From Merluccius polli (lineage: Eukaryota > Chordata > Actinopteri > Gadiformes > Merlucciidae): a stretch of 64,000 nt of DNA. Below the pieces are notes generated by a model. The model was not told the origin of the DNA. It saw nothing but the letters and a program-made list of their open reading frames with translations, and ran no database searches. The DNA lies in the NCBI GenBank assembly GCA_030340625.1, contig JAOPHQ010002368.1, forward strand, positions 1 through 64,000, in the 5' to 3' direction. The position numbers and the translations under genes were made by a program. Positions 11,920 through 20,460 of this stretch are shown here, piece after piece (position 1 is the first letter of the stretch; each line of letters starts with the position of its first letter).

Positions 11920-14900
11920 GCATGCATGCACACATACACACACACACCAAAAGAAAAAGCACACACACATTCGCACACAGACATGTGCACACACATACAC
12001 ACATGCATAAACATGAACACAAGCATGCATGCTCCCGTGAGTACATGCACACACACACCCATACACACTGACATAAACATACGTGCATGCACATGGACAC
12101 ACACACACACACACACACTCCCACATATGCACACACACCCATACACACTCACAAATACATATGTGCATGCACATGGATACACACATACACACACTGACAC
12201 CCCCACCCCTACAGAATATACTACATAATGCATTTGACTCACCTGATGACAGTGGTCTCTTCCATCCGGCACTTGGATGCCGCAGCTTTTGTCTGCCAAG
12301 TGCTCTGTCTTGTGGGGGGTGGGGCTGTAGGCTGCCCAGTCTGCCTGCACACACCACTTCCAACATGAGCCATGCTTTGGTAATATGCATAGAAACCAGT
12401 CATTCGAGCACTTGTGAAAAGCTTGCCAGATGCTTATAATGCGCACGGTATATATTCAATATAGAAAAGATATATGGCTGGCTCCATTATACCCATTGAA
12501 GTGTAATTTAAAAGTGGCTTTGCATTCAGTCACACTCAAAAGATCAATTGAAGCGCCTTATCAATTGTTGGGTTAATGTACTTGGAGCTGTTTAGCTAGA
12601 TCTCAGTTGAAATAACACTTAATTTAATTTTTTTATTTCATTGTATCATCATGGTATTTCATTGTTTAATGCTTAAATAAATAATCAGCTTTAAAGAGAT
12701 ACACTTCATTAGGTTTTCAGGATCCAGAATAAAGAATGTTTGGGACCACACGACAAGAACACAGCGTTATTGATGACGTCCCTATACGGCGTCCTCACCG
12801 ATCACTTGAAAGGCGCTTTCGCCGCTGCGAGGAGTGGCGTCTGGCGACCTCGCACTCCGGTCTCTGGCCGCCTTGCTTTCGCTCGCCCGGAGGCTGAGGT
12901 CAGACCCCTGTTGTGTCCAAGACGAAGCAAATGTCACTTGGATACATACAGAAGAAGTCTTGACCCATTGAGATCAAACAAACAAATATAATAGTATAGA
13001 GTAGGAAACAGGGTGCAAATGTAACTCCTTCGTCCACTGGCGAAATGGCTAGTGAATGTTCAAATTTGACCAGCCGCTCAATAGATTACCATTGTTTTTT
13101 TGGCTGGTGAGTGAAGCATATCTACCAGCCACTGGTGGATATGCTGGTAAGCATATCTACCAGCTGGTGCTAATGTTGTGCCCTGGTAGGAAAAGTATCA
13201 TAGTAAAAGGTTGAACACTGCCTTTGCACACCCATCCACATACATAAAATATTCACGAAGCCAAAGGTGCAAAAAATGGAGCTAAGTAGCAAGAGGTCAC
13301 TGCATTCACCCGTGCGTGCATCTGCTCTTGGGATCTGCTACTCTTCCTGGCATGTTGCGGAGGAGGAGGAGGTCCCGAGACCGTGGAGCCGAAGGCTACG
13401 TGGCTCGAGGAGGACGTTTTCCGGGGAACGGCTGAGCCGGCTGTGGCAGCGGGGGACCTGTGTAGACCTGCAAAGACATTGGTTTTACATCTGTATGTTT
13501 GTGATACTAGGAAGGAGGACATTTAGGAACTAATTTCTCTGAAGATTCAGCTATTAATATGTGAAGGAAGAAGTCGCTGTGCCCCAGCTTGAAACAAATA
13601 GGTTCAAGCGTTCCACAATATCGCCCCTAAAAACAGATCCGTTTCAATTTTAGGCCAGTGATGCAACCGTTTTGTTTGAAACCAAACATTCATTAAAGCA
13701 AAACTAAAAAACCTGTTGGCAATGTGTCCATTGAGAGTTCAGCAGAAACAGCTTGGGCTTTAGATCGTATTATTTATTTCTCTATTTAGCCATTTATTTG
13801 GAATCTCTTTGATAGGCAATGAATGTTATTTTGAAGAATCGAAAGGTCAGAGAGCATAATGAAGAACAAACATTTCATAAACAGTTGGATATGGCAATAA
13901 GCAAAAACAAGGATTACATAATTTTCTTTACATCACGACTCTATTACCCGCAGTTCATCCCCATTAATGGCTGAACCTAACATATTCTCAGTGTATTTCA
14001 TATGTTCTATGCCTTGATGTATAGTTATGTTTACATGTTGTGAACTGGGTGCTGATGTTGTGAATGTACTGCGTTGCTTGTGTGAGCTCGCTGATGAATA
14101 AACACAACATCCCTGCCAGGCAAAAGAAATTGAAAGTGAAAGTGTTATCACAGTCAACACTGACCAATCAGAAGTGTATATTGTGCATGCAAGAAAAGAA
14201 ATGTTTACGCCTCTACATTGAAACGTACACGTTGTGTACACCTTTGTCTTGGTCACAATGGTGACTATGTTTATGTTTACCTTCATTCAGCCAGAGCTTT
14301 TATGCTGCTTTTTTTTTTTTTTTATCCTCGGCGACCTTCAGGTGAGGCTGTTATCTCCCGTTTCTTAAACGGCACAAGCAGCAGATGATCAAATCTATTT
14401 ATCAATGGGTCATTTACAGAGTTTAAAAGTGGCCGAGAACGTACAAGCTTCACATGACATGAAGCCGCTGAGGGGGCTCCGTCTCTACGCAGTGCTGCGT
14501 GAATGACAGAGATGGTGGTGGGCAGGATGACAGCGGGACTGACAGGTGGTGGTGGTGGTTGGGGCGGGGGGGGTGGGGTGGCGGTGATGGCCTGGACCTG
14601 ATGGTCTTCATCTCTCCCGAGACCCCTGGTGAGGTCGTCTCACCAGTGACACGAACGCCTTGAGTGTGATGGCTGTCGGAGACGCTTCGCTATTCACAAC
14701 GGACACCAACTTCAGAAACACATACCAGGGGAAGAGCCGCATGCGCTTCTTGACGGCCTGAGGGAACCTTGTTTGATAAGAACAATTAGTTATATGATCT
14801 TCCCGTTTAGGCAAATCTGTGTGAATCATTGTATTTTATAACAGCTGGCTAGTGATCGAAAAGTCAGCGGCAGCGTCTTTTTGAAAGATCAGAGTTTGTA

Positions 14901-17900
14901 GAAGAACTCCATTATCATTGAGAAGAACAAAAGGTCATTTGAGGAGGAGGACCCTGGATTAAAAACTTTCTTCTTAGCCTATTATAAATCGCCGTTTTAG
15001 TCTGTCTTCACAGCCCTCTCCACAGAAAAAGCTGAGCTGAAGCGCCAGTAATCATTACGCTGTTAGATTGCATGCCCACTTTAATAGCAATCTGACTAAT
15101 TATTATTAGGCCGTGTGTTATGCTAATAGCGGAGGCACTCGCAATGAATGCGTGTGTGTGCGACTGTGGCTCATTTCCATGGGCACTGCGTGGTGACTCA
15201 ACGTGACAAAGACAGCTGTCAGGACAAATAAATATATGGTGATAAGAAAGGCCAGGGAGGCAGAGGACAACACTGGGGCAGAATTATTGGTGCTTGTCTT
15301 TGTGTTATGAACAGATAATTACTGTTTGCAAGTAAACCAATTGGAAGCAAAGAATCGTGCCCGAAAATCCCTTGCATTTGTGAAAGCCGTGAAAGTCCAC
15401 TTCCATATTATGGGAGGGGATTTATGCTGCGTTCCATTTGTCTCGTAAACTCGTCGCCCGAGTTGGAAAGTGGTAAATCTCGCAGCTATCTCGCGACATT
15501 TACCGAGACACGCCCCCTTTTGGTCGTAATATACGCCGTCCAACTCGGGGTCCTTCAGAGTACACCGAGTTGAACAAAGCGGAACATACGACTTGGAAAA
15601 CGAAGATGGCTGCGCCCATAGTTCACTAAGTTGAGATGTATTCTCTTTTATTTGTACTACGTTGGTCGTTTTAATGTTGATGTTGATTTTAAATGCTCTT
15701 ACACACTTGTTTACATTGCTGCTTTAGTCCGGTCACCAATTTATAAATTGCACTGTTTTGCTGTGCGTGCAATACAATGTAAAGCTTTGTTTTCGAACTG
15801 GTTTGCTAAATAGGCTAATGAGGCTAAAAACATATCACACCGCATATCACGCAGCTGCTACACTGGTGGCGTCCATATTCTTTCCGACTCGTAATGTCCA
15901 AAGACAAATGGAACGCTATAAGTAGTACGACCCATGAAGTGACGTCACGTTCTCACGTCAGTACAACTCGGGCGAAGAGTTTCCGAGACAAATGGAACGC
16001 AGCATTAGTGTCTTTGAATGCCATGGGAAGTGTTTTTTAAGGCTGAACGATATGGTAAAACAATTATAATTGCGATTATTTTGACGGATATTGCGATTGC
16101 GATATGATTCACTATTAGTGGGAATGATCATTTTTACATCACAATGTTCATTTTCACTGAAAACACTATTACAATCATGATGTGACATTTGTTGGGGTCT
16201 GAACCAAACAAATGTTTTCTTACATCTGGAGAAAAAAAAATGTGTAGGCCAGGGCATTTCTGCAGCACTACAGTACTTCAATTATAATGGTGCTATACAT
16301 TTACATTGACACAATTTACCCTTATCAAAAGATTGCAGCTCCTGCGATTTGGATATTGCACTCGGCCATATTGCGATTTCGATAATATTCAGAATAATTG
16401 TTCCCTAGTTTTATTTTTAGGGAATTTTCATTCTCACCATCTTCTAATAGACTGCAAGAGTGACCCATTTTTGATGATGACGCTACACTCTGCCGTTACC
16501 AACCAGAGTCGGAGTTCATAAGTGTAGTGGCTGCCGCCTGCCGTGCCGCCTCCATGCTGAACATCTGGGTCACGTGGCGGACGTCTTGTGGGAACTGGCA
16601 GCTACGCGGGACCACGTCCCGGAGACCGCTCTCACTGAACAGGTTGTCTGCAGGGAGACGCAGAAAAGGTAGGAGACGTGACAGTATGCTCTTTGATTCT
16701 GTTACTATTTGACTACTATTCAGTCGTTCAGCAGATGCTTTTATCCAAAGCGGTTTCCAGTACAGTGAACTTAGATACATGTCATTAAAAAAAAGCAGGT
16801 AGGGGGTGAGGCAGCATCTTGCTCAACGACGCCTACAGGTTAGGCTGCGGACGTCAGGGGATCGAACCCAGTACCTTTCATCTGGGAGTGGAACACCCTA
16901 GCCTAGCTGCTACACTGTCCTGCCCCCTCCAAAACGTCTGAACAGGTAATGAAACATTGATTATGAAACACATAATCATAATCATAATAACACCAGTATT
17001 CTGTGCCGGTAATCCGGCAAGCAGTGCCGGGTGTGTGAACTGGGTAGGTACAGATGCTACTGTGCAATATTGGGGTCCGACAAAATAACTACTGTGAAGA
17101 TAAATCAACCACCGCAGAAAATAGGCAATTATGTTGTTTTTTTCCCCACATGCACACCGGAGGCTGGAGCGGAGGCACACCCACGTGCCTCCGCTCCAGT
17201 AGCTCAGTCTGCAGCACACCAAAGGCCAAAAGGTACAACAAACATAACGACTATATGACCTATATAGGACGCATACATGACCTACATTTGCTATATCCAC
17301 AATGTTCTCTCATGGTCAGAGCCAGGTGTGTTTAAGGCTGGGATTCACGGTGAGTGCCGACAATAAACGGCCAAAGTTCTGTTGCGGTGTCTACATGTAC
17401 TTTGTGTCCAGTTTAGGATCACATTTCGGATGACCACAAACACGTGTTGCATGCGTCGAAGCGTTTCGGACCCTCATTTGCCATACCACCATCTGATGTG
17501 TCTGTGGGCTCTTTTTTCATGGTGAAGATCCTCCGCAGTTTACAGTTGGCACACACAGCGATGCCATCCAGGGTCTGAAAGGCAGCCATCTTGAAAAGCT
17601 CACCCGTAAAGGAGACAAGGTCGATGCACAAATTACACCACTGTGAAAATAAAGGCGGCATTATGTTTGCGGTTAGAAAACAGCTCAATGTTTAATTATG
17701 AGGCATGAACAAAACACAGTTTGTTGTATTTGATTTTTTGTTTTTTGCTGCAGGACAGGCGGCATAACAGGGGGCACAGAAAGAATGAGTTGAACACTCA
17801 CAATGTTTTGTTTCAGTGAGACAAAAGGGATCCTTGCATGCAGAGGTGTAGCGGAGAATTCTTTATGCACCGTCGAGAAATAGAGTCTCTTTTTGAGATG

Positions 17901-19592
17901 TGTTGAATCGGTTATTCTGTTGATTTAAAGGAAAACAAGGAGAAGAGCAGTGAGAGCAAAACACTTTCCAAGACCCCCAGAGTCCTGGGAGTCAGAAGGT
18001 CTCTGAGAAAAGTTTCTCATAACATGTGTTTTTGATGAAAATACATCACATACACATTTCTAATTTTACAGGGACTACAAATATGATTTTTTTCCCCAGA
18101 ACACATCATCGTTAGGAAGAAAAACTAATGTTTGTACTACTTTAGTTGAATAAAGTAGCACAAGACACGTACATTTGTGATTAGATTCTACAGAGAAGAG
18201 TGCACTTTGCTAGCCTGGCATCGCTAGACCAATTCGCAAATGCGTATTTGCCAGAGCAAATAAAAGATGAGCTTGCAGATTCGTCTGGTTCCCAGGCTAG
18301 CACTTTGCCCCCCCCCCACCCCCAAACAAAAATCTCAGTTCTTAGTACAGACACAAGTGAGTCCGTCCTACAGCCCATAGCCCGGGAGCTTCCCTAAACA
18401 GGAAATGCTGTAGCTATAGGAATTGCTGTAGCTATAGGATATATATAACCTTCAGCACATAACAACAATACCATGTTGATTGTTAACAAGAAAACATGAT
18501 TCATATTTGCATGCTTTGGGCATCTCATTTGGATGTATGTAGCTTTGCTTGTATCAAGGTGTCAAGGCAAGCTCATAGCCATATCAGCCAATCACATCCT
18601 TTGGCAAAGTAGTGATGTCATATTGATGAGGCTGAGGTCATGACTTCCATTCAAATATTTATTTGAGAATTCCAGTGAAGAATAATAGACATTTGAAACT
18701 GAGCATCAATATATAAAGTATCTATAAAAAACAAGTTCATGAACTTATATTTTATACATCACCAAGAGCTCCCTGTTATCTTGGTTGCTAGGCAAACAAG
18801 GTCATAGCAGCTATACCACATAAAATGAAACAATCCTTACTACATATTCATCACGGCTTTATGTGGGACCTGAGGCCACAACATGGTTTTGACGTTACCC
18901 TGTATAAACCCGGTTATCGGTGGAAACCAGGCCAATGATGCATGATCATAATGTACAATGTTTCAATGCATCGATGAAATCTCAGACTAAATGTACTTCC
19001 GTCTACAAAAAGCTTCCTCCGGACTCCTACTCCCAACACACACACACAACAACCACAACCACAACAGCAACAACAACCAGACGTGAACTCTGGAGGACCA
19101 TGAGAGAGAGGGGTGGGGGGGCTACTTGAGGTACTTCATGTCATGGTACTCACATGAGCTCAATGGAGAAGTCTCTGCACGCAGGGACGTTCACCTGGAG
19201 GACGAGGAAGGGTTGGAGGAGCCCCACTGAACAGCAGGCGGACGGGAGGAAAGAGGGGTGAACACCAGCAAGCAGACACACAGCTGGTTGTCCAAACAGC
19301 GAGTATGCAAGCAAGCGCTTGAATGGACTCACGGGTGGTTTTGCCGTCCTCGGGAAGCTGCATTTTCACCGTTTGGCTGCCGCCCTCCACACAGTAGACA
19401 AAGCCTTTCACTTCTTTATCAAACACCTCGGACAGACAGACAGACGGACGGACATACAGACTTAGACAAGACAGCCTCAATGCTTTTTGTACCTATGGCT
19501 ATGTTTGAACCTGCTGTGACTTATTATTGGGATGGGTAGCTAGCCCATATATGACACGAAATAACAGAACATACATACATACATACATACAT

Positions 19593-19683
<91 letters not shown>

Positions 19684-20092
19684 TACATACATACATACAT
19701 ACATACATACATACATACATACATACATACATTATCTTTCATTCCTATTGAATCTAAACGGGTCTGAATATTTTATACTATATATGTTAATGTTTTACTG
19801 ATATGATTTGACATTTACTCACTCTGTGGATGGCAGCTGGTGCGCCCTGAAGTCTCCATTTAGCAACGGGGTCCTTCCCCTGCGCACTGAACACCTCAAC
19901 TACAGAACCACCCTGAGCACAAACATACAAACCTTTTATTTGATTTAAAAGTACGTGTTCACACGTCGGATTTGCGTTTAAATGAAGCCGTCTAGGCAAA
20001 GCCAGCAGGGAAGGAAGTTAACACTCGTCAAGCAAAACGGCTCGGAGCTGGTATTACGACGGGCGTCTTACCTGATAATTATTTTTGAACAT
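2860..20092 (-). CDS. cfap20dc: CFAP20DC (CFAP20 domain-containing protein), 16 coding exons, 3' end outside window
   Basis: Joined on the minus strand: 20092-20072, 19912-19823, 19426-19333, 19226-19154, 17916-17802, 17640-17487, 16647-16500, 14757-14726, 13467-13310, 12907-12799, 12344-12243, 11707-11585, 10015-9735, 6717-6208, 4542-4252, 2921-2860. Total 2363 nt, 787 codons plus 2 nt, no stop; all junctions are AG/GT and phases agree. Residues 1-231 resemble CFAP20, the conserved axonemal inner-junction protein: start MFKNNYQ, then FDKEVKGFVY, QPFLVLQV, RLYFSTVHKEFSATPLHARI, WCNLCIDLV, PRSCQFPQDVRHVTQ. The runs WCNLCIDLV, STVHKE and HYQKEM are ones I recall from vertebrate CFAP20DC/C3orf67. 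Residues 232-767 are low complexity (Ser/Pro, Gly-Asn-His repeats, acidic runs). Exon 16 is again conserved (HYQKEMTPLRSSNPR). The expected short conserved C-terminus was not found at 1-2859 and probably lies off the left edge. A ciliary role is inferred from the family and from the promoter X-box. Recognition is strong; individual tail exons are less certain than exons 1-9. Confidence 0.92.
2977..3076. repeat. (TC)n followed by a G run
   Basis: About 64 bp of TC with one interruption, then a 20-bp G-rich tract from 3055. It lies in the intron between CFAP20DC exons 15 and 16. Confidence 0.95.
3517..3546. repeat. poly-G tract
   Basis: Nearly unbroken G run, intronic in CFAP20DC and able to form G-quadruplex. 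The surrounding intron holds other G runs (3606-3623) and nothing coding that I can support. Confidence 0.9.
4252..4542 (-). CDS. cfap20dc: CFAP20DC exon 15 (Glu/Asp run)
   Basis: 291 bp, phase 0 to 0. It encodes VEDKSQEPTGSASSGVRPAG, ten Glu plus four Asp (about residues 700-713), EQEQRMLASLRRG, another Glu run, and HRCAVSISISSDDTSFSACP. MLASL and SSDDTSFS fit the family tail as I recall it. Acceptor is TTATCTTCAAG, donor is GTGCGT. Confidence 0.85.
4577..4603. repeat. (GT)n microsatellite
   Basis: Pure GT on the plus strand, 35 bp upstream (in gene sense) of the acceptor of CFAP20DC exon 15. Confidence 0.95.
5353..5540. repeat. homopyrimidine tract (TC and C runs)
   Basis: Nearly 190 bp of pyrimidine-only blocks on the plus strand, with two long C runs (about 5406-5423 and 5486-5506). 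Intronic in CFAP20DC. It has triplex-forming character. Confidence 0.9.
6175..6207. repeat. (CA)n starting at a splice donor
   Basis: In gene sense this is a GT array whose first unit is the 5' splice site of CFAP20DC intron 14. Confidence 0.93.
6208..6717 (-). CDS. cfap20dc: CFAP20DC exon 14 (Ser/Pro and hexapeptide repeats)
   Basis: 510 bp, phase 0 to 0, open for 170 codons. It starts DQLCYSLHHQTAAAPSTRSA, passes a Ser/Pro run made of TCA/CCA triplets, then seven tandem hexapeptides of GGNQGH type (residues about 591-632), and ends SLREVLPGELVRHK. Acceptor is CTTTCTCTCAG (strong). The donor is AAG|GTGTGTGTG, so the 5' splice site is the first unit of a GT array. Confidence 0.8.
6322..6447 (-). 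repeat. 18-bp coding minisatellite in CFAP20DC exon 14
   Basis: Seven tandem 18-bp units, each a variant of CTGGTTACCACCGTGTCC on the plus strand. On the coding strand each gives a hexapeptide of GGNQGH type. The unit length is a multiple of three, so copy number can change without breaking frame. Confidence 0.9.
7597..7680. repeat. (GT)n microsatellite, interrupted
   Basis: About 46 bp pure GT, then GT with interruptions, in CFAP20DC intron 13. Confidence 0.95.
8551..8580. repeat. perfect 13-bp inverted repeat
   Basis: Arms TCAGACTTTAGAT and ATCTAAAGTCTGA separated by ATTA. Intronic; function unknown. Confidence 0.9.
9630..9720. repeat. (GT)n compound microsatellite
   Basis: About 90 bp of GT with TCTG and GC interruptions. 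In gene sense it is a CA array just downstream of the exon 13 donor. Confidence 0.95.
9735..10015 (-). CDS. cfap20dc: CFAP20DC exon 13 (acidic)
   Basis: 281 bp, phase 1 in, phase 0 out. It encodes SRSLAKS, an Asp-rich run (about residues 414-429) built on a GAT repeat, a Glu run (EEEEEE), and PQPEDDFVGSESDE. Acceptor is GCTCCCAG after a T-rich tract; donor is GAG|GTGGGT. A CA array begins about 17 bp into the intron. Confidence 0.82.
11585..11707 (-). CDS. cfap20dc: CFAP20DC exon 12
   Basis: 123 bp, phase 1 in, phase 1 out. It encodes a Gly/Arg-rich segment, AGPGGRGGQSGAGGRAGRGW, then QPLTEQADLRGHQTA. Acceptor is GGATCAGCAG behind a pyrimidine-rich tract. A second acceptor 23 bp upstream (CACTAG, exon start 11730) is possible only if exon 11 uses another frame. 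Confidence 0.65.
11760..12215. repeat. (CA)-rich cryptic repeat filling CFAP20DC intron 11
   Basis: About 450 bp of CA with ACAT, GCAT and CACG interruptions. It occupies most of the 535-bp intron between exons 11 and 12 and reads as GT-rich RNA in gene sense. Confidence 0.93.
12243..12344 (-). CDS. cfap20dc: CFAP20DC exon 11
   Basis: 102 bp, phase 1 in, phase 1 out, with a strong donor (CAG|GTGAGTC). All three frames are open. The frame RLGSLQPHPPQDRALGRQKL is chosen because it alone connects exon 10 to exon 12. The intron that follows is a 450-bp CA/GT-rich tract. Confidence 0.68.
12799..12907 (-). CDS. cfap20dc: CFAP20DC exon 10
   Basis: 109 bp, phase 0 in, phase 1 out. It encodes GSDLSLRASESKAARDRSAR and SPDATPRSGESAFQVI. 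Acceptor is CACAACAG, donor is GTGAGG. It is higher in GC than its flanks. It is assigned by phase and splice sites, not by homology. Confidence 0.75.
13310..13467 (-). CDS. cfap20dc: CFAP20DC exon 9
   Basis: 158 bp, phase 1 in, phase 0 out. It encodes LHRSPAATAGSAVPRKTSSS then SHVAFGSTVSGPPPPPQHAR. The motif HVAFGS.V.GPPP is conserved in vertebrate CFAP20DC as I recall it. Acceptor is TCTTTGCAG, donor is GTGAAT. Confidence 0.88.
14726..14757 (-). CDS. cfap20dc: CFAP20DC exon 8 (32-bp small exon)
   Basis: Only 32 bp: 1 nt completes the Trp codon from exon 7, ten codons follow (PSRSACGSSP), and 1 nt is left over. Acceptor is TTCCCTCAG, donor is GTATGT. Phase is the main support, because it links the phase-2 end of exon 7 to the phase-1 entry of exon 9. 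The peptide aligns loosely with the same stretch of the mammalian protein as I recall it. Confidence 0.75.
15425..16004. mobile_element. PIF/Harbinger-type MITE, 580 bp, TTA target duplication
   Basis: Termini TGCTGCGTTCCATTTGTCTC and its inverse form about 41-bp terminal inverted repeats with two or three mismatches. TTA flanks both ends (15422-15424 and 16005-16007), the PIF/Harbinger signature. No transposase is present, so it is non-autonomous. It sits in CFAP20DC intron 7 and carries a TGACGTCA site near 15940 and AAGATGGCTGCGCCC near 15603. High terminal identity implies recent insertion. Confidence 0.88.
16036..16400. repeat. probable degenerate interspersed repeat (CGATAT/GCGATT-rich)
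   Basis: Starts with GGCTGAACGATATGG and recurs with TTGCGATT and CGATA motifs, ending TTGCGATTTCGATAATAT. This wording is common in hAT-like repeats of fish. No target duplication was found, so the family is a guess. Confidence 0.4.
16500..16647 (-). CDS. cfap20dc: CFAP20DC exon 7
   Basis: 148 bp, phase 1 in, phase 2 out. It encodes NLFSESGLRDVVPRSCQFPQ and DVRHVTQMFSMEAARQAAA. Acceptor is TCCCTGCAG, donor is GTAACG. PRSCQ...HVTQ is conserved in the family. This is the end of the recognisable CFAP20-like region. Confidence 0.9.
16720..16926 (-). mobile_element. tRNA-derived SINE, minus orientation
   Basis: Read on the minus strand it opens with a tRNA-like head (GGCAGGACAGTGTAGC as A-box region, GGGTTCGATCCCC as B box). 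It continues through a TTGAGCAAGATGCTGCC core and ends with a tail of the form CGCTTTGGATAAAAGC followed by TCTGCTGAA, typical of teleost SINEs and their partner LINEs. It lies just upstream of CFAP20DC exon 7. A second partial copy is at 35264-35372. Confidence 0.8.
17487..17640 (-). CDS. cfap20dc: CFAP20DC exon 6
   Basis: 154 bp, phase 0 in, phase 1 out. Acceptor is TTTTCACAG. It begins WCNLCIDLVSFTGELFKMAA and continues through CANCKLRRIF. Two overlapping donors three bases apart (GTGGTA after 17490, GTATGG after 17487) both keep frame; I chose the better match, so one Gly codon may be optional. Confidence 0.92.
17802..17916 (-). CDS. cfap20dc: CFAP20DC exon 5
   Basis: 115 bp, phase 2 in, phase 0 out. 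It encodes ITDSTHLKKRLYFSTVHKEF and SATPLHARIPFVSLKQNI. Acceptor is TCAACAG, donor is GTGAGT. The split Ile codon (AT|A) joins exactly to exon 4. Confidence 0.93.
18209..18301. mobile_element. 93-bp MITE-like element
   Basis: Terminal inverted repeats GCTAGCCTGG/CCAGGCTAGC are flanked on both sides by ACTTT (18204-18208 and 18302-18306), a likely 5-bp target duplication. The inside holds a near-palindrome GCAAATGCGTATTTGC. Intronic in CFAP20DC (intron 4). Confidence 0.65.
19154..19226 (-). CDS. cfap20dc: CFAP20DC exon 4
   Basis: 73 bp, phase 1 in, phase 2 out. It encodes GLLQPFLVLQVNVPACRDFS then IEL, matching the family's hydrophobic strand. Donor is GTGAGT. Confidence 0.93.
19333..19426 (-). 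CDS. cfap20dc: CFAP20DC exon 3
   Basis: 94 bp, phase 0 in, phase 1 out. It encodes VFDKEVKGFVYCVEGGSQTV followed by KMQLPEDGKTT. Donor is GTGAGT; the acceptor follows a CTGTCTGTC tract. Confidence 0.93.
19567..19732. repeat. compound (CATA)n-(CA)n-(CATA)n array
   Basis: Symmetric layout: CATA block, about 70 bp of CA, CATA block. It lies in the intron between CFAP20DC exons 2 and 3. Confidence 0.97.
19823..19912 (-). CDS. cfap20dc: CFAP20DC exon 2
   Basis: 90 bp, phase 0 to 0, encoding GGSVVEVFSAQGKDPVAKWR and then LQGAPAAIHR. Acceptor is GTGCTCAG, donor is GTGAGT. This matches the start of the CFAP20-like domain. Confidence 0.93.
20072..20092 (-). CDS. cfap20dc: CFAP20DC exon 1 (coding part)
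   Basis: Seven codons, MFKNNYQ, ending in phase 0 at a strong donor (GTAAGA). The ATG follows AACACC, an acceptable start context. The MFKN start is shared with the CFAP20 family, which fixes the start codon. Confidence 0.92.
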
Positions 20093-20460
20093 GGTGTTTA
20101 GCGACTAGCCTCCATAAGGCGAACCTATGTGGGCCGTTGTGGAGCACAACCACGAGCAACTGTCGTCGCTGGACTCAACCACCACGACGACGACTGGTTT
20201 AAAAAGCGTTTGAACTACTCTAGCAAGGGCTCGGCTAAGTTTGCAAACTCGCGTCTATGTCAGAAAAGCAAAGGACTGGAGACATTTGGTACGACGACAT
20301 GTGTGCGCTAGGTTCAACAGGTTAGCTCAGCTAGCCCGTTTGGGGTTGGCGTTCTTCTCCAGGTACGGTTGCCATGGTTACCAGCCCAACGGTATTCCTA
20401 GCTCGCGACGGTCCCACACTGGGGCGGGGGCGTTCAGTTTCAAGTTCATATAAAAGGACC
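20093..20460 (-). promoter_or_regulatory. CFAP20DC 5' UTR and proximal promoter
   Basis: CpG-richer DNA than the AT-rich flank beyond 20465, containing the X-box at 20368-20381. No clear TATA box was found at a useful distance. The transcription start probably lies between the X-box and the ATG. No convincing divergent gene was seen on the plus strand. Confidence 0.6.
20368..20381. promoter_or_regulatory. RFX X-box in the CFAP20DC promoter
   Basis: The 14-mer GTTGCCATGGTTAC consists of two RFX half-sites of form GTNRCC facing each other across AT. It lies 276 bp upstream of the CFAP20DC ATG. RFX factors drive ciliary genes through such sites placed near the transcription start. Both half-sites are perfect, which is rare by chance at this spacing and place. 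Confidence 0.85.

Noticed and set aside
11748..12446. ORFs of about 100-205 codons rich in HTHT or VCVC
   Set aside because: Produced by the CA/GT array in CFAP20DC intron 11; only the 102-bp exon at 12243-12344 is kept.
14608..14757. Longer reading of exon 8 (AVKKRMRLFPWYVFLKLVS frame)
   Set aside because: It does not fit the phase leaving exon 7; the 32-bp exon with a GTATGT donor does.
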